Source of the DNA: an uncultured Eubacteriales bacterium
GTDB lineage: Bacteria; Bacillota; Clostridia; Oscillospirales; Oscillospiraceae
Assembly (NCBI GenBank): GCA_902492005.1
Contig: CABUJV010000052.1
Span: 1 to 11,857 of the forward strand
Direction of reading: 5' to 3'
DNA length: 11,857 bases
Both the position numbers and the translations under genes were made by a program. The stretch's first letter is position 1; every line of letters starts with the position of its first letter. The notes beneath the pieces are model-generated. The model saw only the letters and a list, made by a program, of their open reading frames with translations. It was not told the origin of the DNA and ran no database searches. Shown one piece after another: positions 1-6,450 of this stretch.

Positions 1-318
1 GCCCTGGCCGGCCGGACGGGCCGGCTGCTGGGGCCTGCCCTGGCCCTGGGGCGCCGCCTGCTTCTGGGGCGCGGGGGCGGCGGGCTTCTGCGCCGGCTTG
101 GGCTCCCGGTAGACGTCGGCATAGATGCTCTCAATGCTGTCCACCGGACGGTGCTGGGTCAGATAGTCGAAAATGATGGCCAGCTCGCTGTCCTCCAGCA
201 CCTGCATGTGGTTCTTGGGGGTCTTGGCGTATTTCGTCAGAATGTCGGTGATCTCCTTGGTGCCCAGGTTAAAGTCCTTGGCCACCTCATGCACACGGTA
301 TTTAATCAAACTGCTCAA
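1..318 (-). CDS. infB: Translation initiation factor IF-2, N-terminal part (truncated by window edge)
   Basis: Only the first 106 codons are in the window; the G domain and the fMet-tRNA-binding C-terminal domain lie beyond the left edge. Residues about 4-55 match the IF2_N fold (KYRVHEVAKDF, then a stretch with NHMQVLED), and the rest is the Pro/Ala/Gln/Gly-rich linker that separates this domain from the GTPase core in IF-2. IF-2 is the cytosolic GTPase that brings initiator tRNA to the 30S subunit. I chose the TTG at 318-316 because GGAGGG (325-330) sits just upstream at normal spacing. An in-frame ATG at 333 would add five residues but would contain the ribosome binding site and has none of its own. 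It is the last gene seen of the rimP operon, separated from ylxQ by an unusual 278-base hairpin-rich gap. Confidence 0.93.
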   Translation of the reverse strand, partial: MSSLIKYRVHEVAKDFNLGTKEITDILTKYAKTPKNHMQVLEDSELAIIFDYLTQHRPVDSIESIYADVYREPKPAQKPAAPAPQKQAAPQGQGRPQQPARPAGQG

Positions 319-596
319 ATAAAATCCCTCCATTGGTCGTGGCGGGGATCACTTCAATACGGAAATGCGAAAGCCGGGGCTTTCGCCCTTACGTATTGAA
401 GCGATCCGCTCGAATTTGATGGTTCACACACCGCTTCAGCGGTCTCATTTACTGCTTTTCACGTCACTTGACGCCCTCCTTCAGAAGCGGGCATGCTCCG
501 TGGAGCATGCCCGCCCGCGCTCCGGCCGCTTTCTGCGGGAATCCCGCTCCCCGCGTATCCCCTCCGCCCGTCGGGGCGGCTGGGGATCGGGCGGCA
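319..596. other. Hairpin-rich intergenic region between ylxQ and infB
   Basis: This is a 278-base gap inside an operon whose genes are otherwise overlapping or under 45 bases apart. I see at least five inverted repeats: 346-407 (long, nested), 430-443 (ACCGC/GCGGT), 487-514 (13-bp arms, GCGGGCATGCTCC), 535-547 (GCGGGA/TCCCGC) and 564-579 (CCGCCC/GGGCGG). None is followed on the minus strand by a clear U-run, so they do not look like intrinsic terminators. There is no convincing promoter for infB. Open frames here are GC-rich shadows with no recognisable protein features. Confidence 0.7.
346..407 (-). repeat. Long nested inverted repeat / predicted RNA hairpin upstream of infB
   Basis: Outer arms 346-361 and 392-407 are complementary at 15 of 16 positions (core CTTCAATACG / CGTATTGAAG). 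Inside them lies a second perfect 8-bp stem, GCGAAAGC (367-374) and GCTTTCGC (379-386), with a 4-nt loop. The single DNA mismatch (A351 / C402) becomes a U-G pair if the minus strand is transcribed, so the whole element folds as minus-strand RNA. It ends about 27 bases before the infB start. It could be a REP/MITE-like dispersed element or an RNA processing or regulatory structure; sequence alone does not decide. Confidence 0.7.
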
Positions 597-1154
597 TCAT
601 ACCTTGTCCCGGTCTCCGGGACCCTTCTTGGGGACTCTGCGCCTGCTCGGATGCTTCTCCCCGGGCTTTTGGGCGGCCAGCCCGGCCTCCGCCCCGCGCG
701 GGGCCTTTCCATCCTTCGTGGGCGCGGCCCACGGTTTGCGCTTTCCCAGCTTCAGGTTCTTCTCGTGCCGGCGCTGCTCCTGCTGGCGGCGGAGGACCTT
801 TTCCGCCTTTTTGCCCAGCTGCTCGCAGGCAGGGCCGTACCGCTCCGGATCGGCGGCGGCCAGCTTCTTCATCAGGGAGGCGGCCAAGCCCGCGTCGGTG
901 AGAGCCAGCATGGCGCAGGACGCACGCCCCACGGCGCCGCCCAGTTCGGCCTTGGTGTAGGGCACGGTGAGCCATAGCACACTGCCCGCCTCGCCGAAGT
1001 GGCCCGCCCGGCGGGCGGTGTTGGCAGCGGCGTCGGAGGCCAGCAGGATGACTCTGGCCTGGCGGGCCCGGGCAGCGGCCCCTACGGGCTCTTCCCCAAC
1101 CTCCAGCCGGCCCGCCTTTTTGGCGATGCCCAGGAGGTGCAGCGTGTTATCCAT
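597..1154 (-). CDS. ylxQ: YlxQ-type L7Ae/L30e-family RNA-binding protein with long basic C-terminal tail
   Basis: Residues 1-100 form a small L7Ae-like domain (LHLLGIAKKAGRLEVG, ARVILLASDAAANT, VPYTKAELGGAVGRASCAMLALTDAGLA), the ribosomal-protein-like fold found in YlxQ/RplGA proteins that bind kink-turn RNA. Residues 101-185 are a Lys/Arg/Gln/Pro-rich tail (LRRQQEQRRHEKNLKLGKRK) that looks disordered. YlxQ proteins are usually about 100 residues, so this one is nearly twice the normal length. The start codon lies inside the end of ylxR (8-base overlap, different frame), preceded by GGAGGG in the ylxR coding sequence, which implies translational coupling. Position between nusA-ylxR and infB is the classical Firmicutes arrangement and supports a role in ribosome or RNA metabolism; the exact role of this family remains unsettled. 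Confidence 0.88.
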   Translation of the reverse strand: MDNTLHLLGIAKKAGRLEVGEEPVGAAARARQARVILLASDAAANTARRAGHFGEAGSVLWLTVPYTKAELGGAVGRASCAMLALTDAGLAASLMKKLAAADPERYGPACEQLGKKAEKVLRRQQEQRRHEKNLKLGKRKPWAAPTKDGKAPRGAEAGLAAQKPGEKHPSRRRVPKKGPGDRDKV

Positions 1155-1422
1155 TCGGCTCTCCCTCCTGCATCTGCCCCTCCAGGGCGGCGTACACCTC
1201 CTCGGGCAGAGGCGCGGAAAAGGCCCGCTCCAGTGCCCTTGACTTTTTGGCCCGGGCCAGGCAGTCCGGCGCCAGACAGAGGTAGGCCCCCCGGCCGGGC
1301 TTTTTGCCCTTGAAATCCAGGGAAACCTCTCCCTCGGGGGAGCGGACCACCCGGATGAGCTCTCGTTTGGGCTTCATCTCCCGGCAGCCCACGCATTGGC
1401 GCATGGGGATTTTTTTCGGCAT
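1147..1422 (-). CDS. ylxR: YlxR family protein (DUF448), nucleic-acid-binding
   Basis: This 91-residue protein has the family features: N-terminal MRQCVGCREMKPKRELIR with paired cysteines C10 and C13, then KKPGRGAYLC (about 40-49) and a further cysteine in APDC. YlxR (also called RnpM) is a small cytosolic RNA-binding protein; published work on Bacillus homologues links it to RNase P activity, which is prior knowledge and not visible here. The ATG at 1422 has a GAGGTGA-type ribosome binding site. It starts 39 bases after the nusA stop and overlaps the ylxQ start by 8 bases, as expected for co-translated genes in this operon. Confidence 0.95.
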   Translation of the reverse strand: MPKKIPMRQCVGCREMKPKRELIRVVRSPEGEVSLDFKGKKPGRGAYLCLAPDCLARAKKSRALERAFSAPLPEEVYAALEGQMQEGEPNG

Positions 1423-1461
1423 GAGCCGTCACCTCTCCCTTTCCATTCTGGGGATCTGCGC

Positions 1462-2601
1462 TTATTCCTCGTCCACGATCACCATATCTTCCTCCGGCTC
1501 GGGGAGCTCGCCGGGGTCGGAAACGGGCTTAATGTCGATCTTGAAGCCGGTGAGCTTGGCGGCCAGGCGGGCGTTCTGCCCCTCCTTGCCGATGGCCAGA
1601 GAAAGCTGGTCGTCGGGCACGATGACCCGGCAGCTCTTGCCGTCGGCGAAGAGGTCCACGCTGACCACGTCGGCGGGGGACAGAGCGGCGGCCACATAGG
1701 CGGCGGGGTCGCCGCTGTACTTGATGATATCCACCTTTTCGCCGTGGAGTTCCTCAACGATGTTGCCCACCCGCTGGCCGCCGGGGCCGACGCAGGCGCC
1801 GATGGGGTCCACGTTCTCGTCGGCGGACCAGACGGCGATCTTGGTGCGGCTGCCGGCCTCCCGGGCGATGGACTTGACCTCCACGGTGCCGTCGTAGATC
1901 TCGGGAATCTCCAGCTCGAACAGGCGCTTGACCAGGCCGGGATGGGTGCGGGAGAGGAGGACCTGAGGCCCGCGGGTGGACCGGCGGACCTCCACCACAT
2001 AGACCTTGAGGCGGTCGCCCTCCCGGATGGCCTCGCCGCGGACCTGCTCGCCGGGGGCGAGGAAGGCCTCGGTGACCTCGCTGCCGGAGCCGATGCGCAG
2101 GGAGGCAGCGCCGGAGCGGGGGTCGATGCGGGTGACGATGCCGGTGAGGATCTCGTGCTCTTTGGAGTTGAACTCGTCGTAGACCATGCCCCGCTCGGCC
2201 TCGCGGATGCCCTGGATGATGACCTGGCGGGCAGTCTGGGCGGCGATGCGGCCAAAATTCTTGGTCTTGACCTCGATGCGGACCACGTCGCCCAGCTGGG
2301 CGTGGGGCAGCTTTTCCCGGGCCTCCTCCAGGGAGATCTCGGCGGCGGGATTGTCCACCGTCTCCACCACGTCCTTTTTGATGTACATGCGCACATCGCC
2401 CTTTTCGGGGTCGGCCCGGACCTCGATGTTGTCCCCGGCACCCTCATGGTCCCGCTTGTAGGCGGAGGCCAGGGCCTGGGTGATCTTTTCCATCATATAC
2501 CCCGAGGGGATGCCCTTCTCCTTTTCGATCTGGGCAATGGCGGCGAAAAATTCCTTACCGTCGCTCTCGCTGCTGGCGGCCTTCGCATTTTTTCTCGGCA
2601 T
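1462..2601 (-). CDS. nusA: Transcription termination/antitermination factor NusA
   Basis: NusA binds RNA polymerase and nascent RNA, stimulating pausing and intrinsic termination. The 379 residues show the family's domain order: N-terminal polymerase-binding domain (about 15-145), S1 domain (about 148-215, LTGIVTRIDPRSGAASLRIG), KH1 (about 232-300, with GPGG at 272-275) and KH2 (about 322-360, with GKEG at 338-341). The acidic C-terminus (ELPEPEEDMVIVDEE) ends soon after KH2, so the extra acidic repeats of the E. coli protein are absent, as is normal for Firmicutes. The ATG at 2601 follows AAGGAG at good spacing and lies 18 bases after rimP. A terminator-like hairpin in the operon leader (3133-3156) suggests that NusA could control its own operon; that is inference. 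Confidence 0.98.
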   Translation of the reverse strand: MPRKNAKAASSESDGKEFFAAIAQIEKEKGIPSGYMMEKITQALASAYKRDHEGAGDNIEVRADPEKGDVRMYIKKDVVETVDNPAAEISLEEAREKLPHAQLGDVVRIEVKTKNFGRIAAQTARQVIIQGIREAERGMVYDEFNSKEHEILTGIVTRIDPRSGAASLRIGSGSEVTEAFLAPGEQVRGEAIREGDRLKVYVVEVRRSTRGPQVLLSRTHPGLVKRLFELEIPEIYDGTVEVKSIAREAGSRTKIAVWSADENVDPIGACVGPGGQRVGNIVEELHGEKVDIIKYSGDPAAYVAAALSPADVVSVDLFADGKSCRVIVPDDQLSLAIGKEGQNARLAAKLTGFKIDIKPVSDPGELPEPEEDMVIVDEE

Positions 2602-2619
2602 AATCGTCTATCTCCTTAC

Positions 2620-3075
2620 TTAAAAGGTCACATGCAGTCTTACCTGCGCCACGTCTTTTTTCTCCAGGAGGGTGTCCGCCCCGTCGAGCTCCACCGTCAC
2701 GTCCCCGTCGTCGTATCCCTTCAGGGTGCCGGTGAGCTCCTTGCGCCCCTCCCTGGCCCGGTAGAGCCGCACGTCCACCGGCTCGCCCCGGAAGCGTGCG
2801 AAGTGCTCCGGCTTTTTGAGGACCCGGTCCGCCCCGGCGGAGGAGACCTCCAGGGTATAGGAGCCCTCAATGGGGTCGGCCTCGTCCAGCGCGTCGGACA
2901 GGGGGCGGGACACGGCCTCGCAGTCGTTGATGGACACGCCGCCCTCCCGGTCGATGTAAACCCGGAGGTACCACTCCCCCGCCTCTTTCACATATTCCAC
3001 ATCCCAGAGCGTGCAGCCGCAGGCCTCCACGATGGGGGCGGCCAGCCCGGCGGCGATCTCGGTCACTTTCGGCAT
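2620..3075 (-). CDS. rimP: Ribosome maturation factor RimP
   Basis: RimP helps mature the 30S subunit in the cytosol. The 151-residue protein matches the family in length and layout: an N-terminal alpha/beta domain (MPKVTEIAAGLAAPIVEACG, LWDVEYVKEAGEWYLRVYID, GGVSINDCEAVSRPLSDALD, then YTLEVSSAGADRVLKKPEHF) and a C-terminal SH3-like barrel (GEPVDVRLY, KELTGTLKGYDDGDVTVELD, VAQVRL). I chose the ATG at 3075 because GGAGG lies 7 bases upstream; the upstream in-frame ATG at 3102 (adding nine residues) lacks a ribosome binding site and would run through this one. It is the first gene of the operon, driven by the promoter at 3185-3213 through a roughly 100-base leader. Confidence 0.96.
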   Translation of the reverse strand: MPKVTEIAAGLAAPIVEACGCTLWDVEYVKEAGEWYLRVYIDREGGVSINDCEAVSRPLSDALDEADPIEGSYTLEVSSAGADRVLKKPEHFARFRGEPVDVRLYRAREGRKELTGTLKGYDDGDVTVELDGADTLLEKKDVAQVRLHVTF

Positions 3076-3124
3076 TCCATTCCCTCCGGTAAAATATTCC
3101 ATAATTTTACAGATCCGTTTTTTT

Positions 3125-3156
3125 CAATAAGAAAGAGCGGGGCGTGCCCCACTCTT
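3125..3156 (-). terminator. Intrinsic terminator of the ABC operon / candidate attenuator of the nusA operon
   Basis: On the minus strand AAGAG-U-GGGG pairs with CCCC-G-CUCUU around a 4-nt loop (3156 to 3133), with one U-G pair, followed by an interrupted U-tract (UUUCUUAUU). It lies after the ABC ATPase stop, so it can end that transcript. Because it is also downstream of the promoter at 3185-3213, it falls in the leader of the rimP-nusA mRNA. A 6-bp outer match (ATCCGT 3113-3118 with ACGGAT 3158-3163) flanks it. Confidence 0.7.
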
Positions 3157-3184
3157 CACGGATACGTACACTGGTAGTATGCGC

Positions 3185-3213
3185 AGTATATCATAAAAGC
3201 GTCCTCATTGCAA
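3185..3213 (-). promoter_or_regulatory. Extended -10 sigma-A promoter for the rimP-nusA-infB operon
   Basis: On the minus strand there is TTGCAA (3213-3208), exactly 17 bases, then TATACT (3190-3185) preceded by TG plus one base, giving an extended -10. The -35 box overlaps the last codons of the ABC ATPase gene (stop at 3205-3207). Predicted transcription start is about 3178, upstream of the terminator-like hairpin at 3133-3156. Confidence 0.8.
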
Positions 3214-3810
3214 GGGTTTTCCACGAATTTGCAGCACTTTGAGGGGCGGCCCGTCCAAATAGACGACGGTGTCCGCCAGGGACAGGGTGTGCCCCTCGTG
3301 GGCGGAGAGAAGGACGGGGGCCCCGGCGGCCCGCACCGCCGCCATCAGAGCCTCGGCCCGGGGGGCGTCCACGCCGGTGAAGGGCTCGTCCAGAAGGAGA
3401 TATCTCCGCCCCAGCGCCAGGGCCCGAACCAGGGCCAGCCGCCGGGCCATGCCGCCGGACAGGGCGGCGGGGAGGCGCTTTTCCTCCCCGGTCAGGCCGG
3501 CCAGCTCCAGCAGCCGGGCCGCCTCGCCCCGGCGCTGACGGGGCAGTACGTCGGTGAGCTGCTGCTCCACCGTCCGCCAGGGCAGCAGGCGGTTTTCCTG
3601 GAAGAGGAGGGCGGCCTCCTCCGGCGCCAGGCCCAGCACCCGGCCGCTCTCCGGCCTCTGGAGCCCGGAGAGCACCCGCAGCAGGGTGGTCTTGCCGCAC
3701 CCCGATGGGCCGGACAGAGCGGTGACGCCGGTATCCGGCAGCTCCAGCGAGAAGCCGTCCAGCACTTGTTTGCCGCCGAAGGCGACGCTCAGGTCCTCAA
3801 TGCGGATCAC
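3205..3810 (-). CDS. ABC transporter ATP-binding protein (nitrate/sulfonate/taurine SsuB/TauB type)
   Basis: This cytosolic ATPase energises import through the permease encoded just upstream. The 201 residues contain Walker A (GPSGCGKT, 34-41), the Q-loop (FQENRLLPW, Q71), the ABC signature (LSGGM, 117-121), Walker B (YLLLDEP, 137-143), the D-loop region (FTGVD) and the switch histidine H171. The Q-loop LLPW form is typical of the SsuB/TauB group. At about 200 residues it is shorter than the usual 240-260, ending soon after the H-loop. The GTG start at 3810 overlaps the permease stop in a GTGA junction, implying coupled translation; the GTG also gives the native VIRIEDLSVAFG start. A longer reading frame upstream is an artefact of the GC-rich permease gene. 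The substrate cannot be told from the ATPase. Confidence 0.93.
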   Translation of the reverse strand: MIRIEDLSVAFGGKQVLDGFSLELPDTGVTALSGPSGCGKTTLLRVLSGLQRPESGRVLGLAPEEAALLFQENRLLPWRTVEQQLTDVLPRQRRGEAARLLELAGLTGEEKRLPAALSGGMARRLALVRALALGRRYLLLDEPFTGVDAPRAEALMAAVRAAGAPVLLSAHEGHTLSLADTVVYLDGPPLKVLQIRGKPLQ

Positions 3811-4559
3811 AGCCGCCTCCCCCTTTCCGGCCCCTCCGCCCGCCGGAGCAGTCCGCCCACCGCCCATTCCAGCAGGAAGCTCAGGGCGATGACCACCAGG
3901 GTCCAGGCGAAGAGGGAGGGGGTCTCCAGATAGTATTTGGTATTGTAGATCTGCGTTCCGATGGCGTTTCGGGGCTGGCAGAGCACTTCGGCGGCCACTC
4001 CCGCCTTCCAGGCCAGGCCCAGGGCGGTGCGGCAGCCGCTGGCAAAGTAGGGCAGCACGGAGGGGATGTAGATCCGCCGCAGGGTCCTGCCCCGCCCGAA
4101 GCCGTAGGCCCGGGCGAGCTCCAAAAGCTGGGGGTCGGTCTCGGCGATGCCCCGGGTGACGTTGCCCCACACCACCGGCAGCACCATGAGGGCAGAGATG
4201 AGCCCCGGCACCCGGCCCCGCTCCACCCACAGGTAGACCAGCAGAATAAAGGAGGCCACGGGGGTAGCCCGGACCACCTTGACGGCGGGGGTGAGCACCC
4301 AGTCCAGCAGAGGGACCCAGGCGTTGAGCCCGGCCAGCACACCACCCAGGGCCACCCCCAGCAGCAGCCCGCCGAAGATGCGCAGCAGAGAGGCCAGGGC
4401 CGTCTGCCAGAATGCGGCGTCGGCCGCCAGCTCCAGCAGGCGGCGGCCCACCGCCGCCGGGCCGGGCAGCAGCAGCTCCTGCCCCACGGCGGCGGCGGCA
4501 AGCTGCCACATCCCCAGCCAGAACAGCACAGGGAGGAGGACCTTTCCGATGCGTCTCAT
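3807..4559 (-). CDS. ABC transporter permease (SsuC/TauC-like)
   Basis: This is an inner-membrane permease of the binding-protein-dependent type-I importer family, 250 residues, with about six hydrophobic segments (roughly 5-25, 60-80, 98-111, 118-135, 175-195 and 215-236). The coupling (EAA) loop is visible at about 139-175: AETDPQLLELARAYGFGRGR followed by RIYIPSVLPYF. The N-terminal LFWLGMWQL and the RATPVASFILLVYLW stretch fit the SsuC/TauC/nitrate permease group. The ATG at 4559 has AAGGAGG upstream and lies 39 bases after the binding-protein stop. The 3' end overlaps the ATPase start by four bases. A homodimer of this protein would pair with two copies of the ATPase, since only one permease gene is present. 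Confidence 0.94.
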   Translation of the reverse strand: MRRIGKVLLPVLFWLGMWQLAAAAVGQELLLPGPAAVGRRLLELAADAAFWQTALASLLRIFGGLLLGVALGGVLAGLNAWVPLLDWVLTPAVKVVRATPVASFILLVYLWVERGRVPGLISALMVLPVVWGNVTRGIAETDPQLLELARAYGFGRGRTLRRIYIPSVLPYFASGCRTALGLAWKAGVAAEVLCQPRNAIGTQIYNTKYYLETPSLFAWTLVVIALSFLLEWAVGGLLRRAEGPERGRRL

Positions 4560-4598
4560 GGCAGCGCCTCCTTCCCCTGCGCGCCGGTCCCCGCGCGC

Positions 4599-5645
4599 TT
4601 ATTCGAAATAAAACCCGTCGTCGGGGATGCTTCCTCCAATGGAGTCGGGGTTGGCGGCGGAAAGCACCTCAAAATATCCCTGGATGGCGTCAGCCATGTC
4701 CACCTTCCCGGTGATGCATACCAGGGAACACTTGGGGATGGCCAGCTCGGCGATCTTGGCCTTGGGGGTGATCCCATACTGGGCCACCAGCTCAGAGGCG
4801 GCGGCGGGGTCCCCCTTGACGTACTCCACCGAGGCGGCGTAGTCCGCCAGGAAGTGCTCCACTGCCTCGGGGTGCTCCTGGGCAAAGGCGGTGCGCACGG
4901 CGATACAGGTCATGGTCAGGTGGCTGCCGTTGTTGAGGCCGTCCCACTCGGCGGACAGGTCCAGGGCCTCCCGCACGTCGGGGTTGTTCATCTGGATGGC
5001 GGTGGCGGCGGGGACTGGCATCATGCACAGCTTGGCCTCGCCGGAGGCCATAAGGGCGGAGACCTCGTCGGCGGTCTTCCACTGGATGTCCACCTCGGCG
5101 GGATCCACCCCGTTTTCCGTGAGCAGGTAGTTGAGCACGTACTCGGGGTTGGCACCCTGGCCGGTGGCGTAGAGGGTCTGCCCCTTCAGGTCGGCCATGG
5201 ACTGGACGGCGTCCCCGTTCTCCAGGATGTAGAGGACGCCCAGACCGCTGACGGCGGCGATCTGGATTCCGCCGTTGGTCTTGTTGTAGAGGTTGGCGGC
5301 CACGTTGGAGGCCACGGCGGCGATGTCCAGGCTGCCGCTGGACAGTCCGGCCACGATCTCAGTGTTGTCGGCCAGAATGCTGTAGGCGTAGTCGTTGGCC
5401 GTCTCCCCGGCGTCGCTGTCGGCCAGGAGCTTGGCGGCGCCCACGCCGCTGGGCCCCTTCAGGACGGCCAGGTTGACGGCCGTCTTTTCCGCCGGGGCGG
5501 TCTCAGACGGGGCGAGGGCGGGCGTCACGGTCTGGCTGGGGGTGGGGGCGGGGGACTGGCTCCCGCTGCCGCCGGTGCAGCCGGCCAGCAGGCCGGCGGT
5601 CAGGGCCAGCGCCAGGCCCAGGGCAAGAATCTTGCTTCTTTTCAT
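4599..5645 (-). CDS. ABC transporter substrate-binding lipoprotein (NMT1/SsuA-like)
   Basis: The 348-residue precursor begins with a lipoprotein signal: MKRSK, a hydrophobic core and the lipobox LLAGC with lipidated Cys at 23, so the mature protein is anchored on the outer face of the membrane. A Ser/Pro/Thr-rich linker (about 24-55) precedes a periplasmic-binding-protein-like fold: VNLAVLKGPSGVGAAKLL, then GSLDIAAVASNVAANLYNKT, MADLKGQTLYATGQGANPEYVLNYLL and LMASGEAKLCMMPVP. This pattern is that of type-2 binding proteins of the NMT1/SsuA/TauA group in gut Clostridia, whose ligands are mostly unknown. ATG 5645 follows AAGGAGG. It sits 26 bases after the Crp/Fnr gene and 39 before the permease, forming one operon. 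I cannot name the ligand; sulfonates, nitrate or pyrimidine-like compounds are family possibilities only. Confidence 0.93.
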   Translation of the reverse strand: MKRSKILALGLALALTAGLLAGCTGGSGSQSPAPTPSQTVTPALAPSETAPAEKTAVNLAVLKGPSGVGAAKLLADSDAGETANDYAYSILADNTEIVAGLSSGSLDIAAVASNVAANLYNKTNGGIQIAAVSGLGVLYILENGDAVQSMADLKGQTLYATGQGANPEYVLNYLLTENGVDPAEVDIQWKTADEVSALMASGEAKLCMMPVPAATAIQMNNPDVREALDLSAEWDGLNNGSHLTMTCIAVRTAFAQEHPEAVEHFLADYAASVEYVKGDPAAASELVAQYGITPKAKIAELAIPKCSLVCITGKVDMADAIQGYFEVLSAANPDSIGGSIPDDGFYFE

Positions 5646-5671
5646 GTGGTTTTCCTCCTTGATTTCGGCTT

Positions 5672-6340
5672 TTACGCCTGACTATGCCGGAGCAGGGCCT
5701 CCCGGTCGGCGGTCTGGACCAGCTTTCCCGTCCGCCGGATGGCCCCCGCGCCCTCCAGGACCTCGAAGGCCCGGTAGAGGGATGCCCGGCTCACGTCCAG
5801 CCGCTGGGCCAGCTCGGTGGCGGCGCACGTCACCGCCCCCCCTTCGCCGCCCTCGCTGAGCAGGTAGCGGGCCAGCTTGCCCACGGCGCCGGGCCCGGTG
5901 AGCCCCTCGATCTTCCGGTTCAGGAAATGGATGCGCTCGGAGAGATAGCGGATGTAGTTGGCGCACGCCGCAGGGGATTCGGCCATGAGGCGGCTCACCA
6001 GCTCCTGGGGGAAAAAGGCCGCGGCGCAGTCCTCCAGTGCGGTAATGGTGGTCTCATAGCGGGTCCGCCGGTTGTAGAGGGCGGCCGCTCCGAACAGATC
6101 GCCCCGCTCCAGGGTGCTGACCACCAGCTCCCCCTTGGTGACCCGGGCTCTGCCCTCCAGCAGCACCCCCAGGCTGCGCCGGAAGTGCCCGGGGCTGTAG
6201 ATCACGTCCCCCCGCAGGTAGTCCTCCCGGGTGCAGAGGGGATCCTGGGCGGCCCGCCGGACCGTCTCCCGCTCCAGACCTTGGAACAGGAAGGTTCCGG
6301 CCAGCAGCTCCAGCTCCCGGGGATTCCATTCTGGCCACAT
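5672..6340 (-). CDS. Crp/Fnr family transcriptional regulator
   Basis: This 222-residue regulator has an N-terminal cyclic-nucleotide-binding-like beta barrel (about 18-120; YLRGDVIYSPGHFRRSLGVLLEGRARV and ERGDLFGAAALY), a dimerisation helix (about 118-147) and a C-terminal winged helix (about 168-215) with the recognition region ELAQRLDVSRASLYRAFEVLEGAGAI. There is no cluster of cysteines that would indicate an Fnr-type iron-sulfur sensor, and the pocket does not carry the full cAMP-binding signature, so the effector is unknown. It has a GGAGG site before ATG 6340 and heads the transporter operon, 26 bases before the binding protein. A 16-bp palindrome at 6359-6374 near the predicted transcription start is a likely self-binding site. 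The logical job is control of the transporter in response to its substrate or a metabolic signal (inference). Confidence 0.93.
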   Translation of the reverse strand: MWPEWNPRELELLAGTFLFQGLERETVRRAAQDPLCTREDYLRGDVIYSPGHFRRSLGVLLEGRARVTKGELVVSTLERGDLFGAAALYNRRTRYETTITALEDCAAAFFPQELVSRLMAESPAACANYIRYLSERIHFLNRKIEGLTGPGAVGKLARYLLSEGGEGGAVTCAATELAQRLDVSRASLYRAFEVLEGAGAIRRTGKLVQTADREALLRHSQA

Positions 6341-6358
6341 CGTCGCTTTCCTCCGTTT

Positions 6359-6374
6359 TGTCTCATTTGAGACA
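6359..6374. promoter_or_regulatory. Palindromic operator, Crp/Fnr type
   Basis: TGTCTCATTTGAGACA is a perfect palindrome with 7-bp arms around TT, the size and half-site style (TGT...ACA) typical of Crp/Fnr-family sites. It sits just downstream of the predicted -10 of the regulator's promoter and 19 bases before its start codon, so binding would most simply repress the operon. Confidence 0.65.
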
Positions 6375-6381
6375 CATTAGG

Positions 6382-6410
6382 AGTTTAGTCTTTTTGAGCA
6401 CCGATGTCAA
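6382..6410 (-). promoter_or_regulatory. Promoter of the Crp/Fnr-ABC transporter operon
   Basis: Minus strand: consensus -35 TTGACA (6410-6405), 17-base spacer, then TAAACT (6387-6382, 4 of 6 to TATAAT). Predicted start is about 6375, placing the palindrome at 6359-6374 at the very start of the transcript. Confidence 0.65.
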
Positions 6411-6450
6411 GGCATCTGCATAGGATATTTTGGAAATGGAGGTAACGCCG

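Noticed and set aside
389..462. Tiny minus-strand frames (GTG 462, five codons; ATG 448, 19 codons) joined by an ATGA overlap, like leader peptides before infB
   Set aside because: The ribosome binding site at 475-479 is 12 bases from the first start, there is no attenuator U-run after the hairpin, and such short frames are expected by chance.
487..514. Perfect 13-bp inverted repeat as an intrinsic terminator of ylxQ
   Set aside because: No T-run follows on the minus strand, and termination here would cut off infB; it is reported only as part of the hairpin cluster.
3089..3110. AT-rich inverted repeat GTAAAAT/ATTTTAC just before the rimP ribosome binding site as a translational switch
   Set aside because: Only 7 weak A/U pairs with an 8-base loop; unlikely to be stable by itself.
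1396..3177. A 593-codon plus-strand open frame opposite nusA and rimP
   Set aside because: It is an antisense shadow of GC-rich coding sequence, rich in Asp/Gly/Leu/His repeats, with strongly supported genes on the other strand.
4854..5681. Long plus-strand open frame opposite the binding-protein gene
   Set aside because: Low-complexity Gly/Val/His/Gln composition typical of antisense shadows; the lipoprotein on the minus strand is unambiguous.
6421..6450. A plus-strand promoter for the small gene at 6451
   Set aside because: TAGGAT and GATATT resemble -10 boxes but no -35 lies at 16-18 bases, so I could not support a specific promoter.
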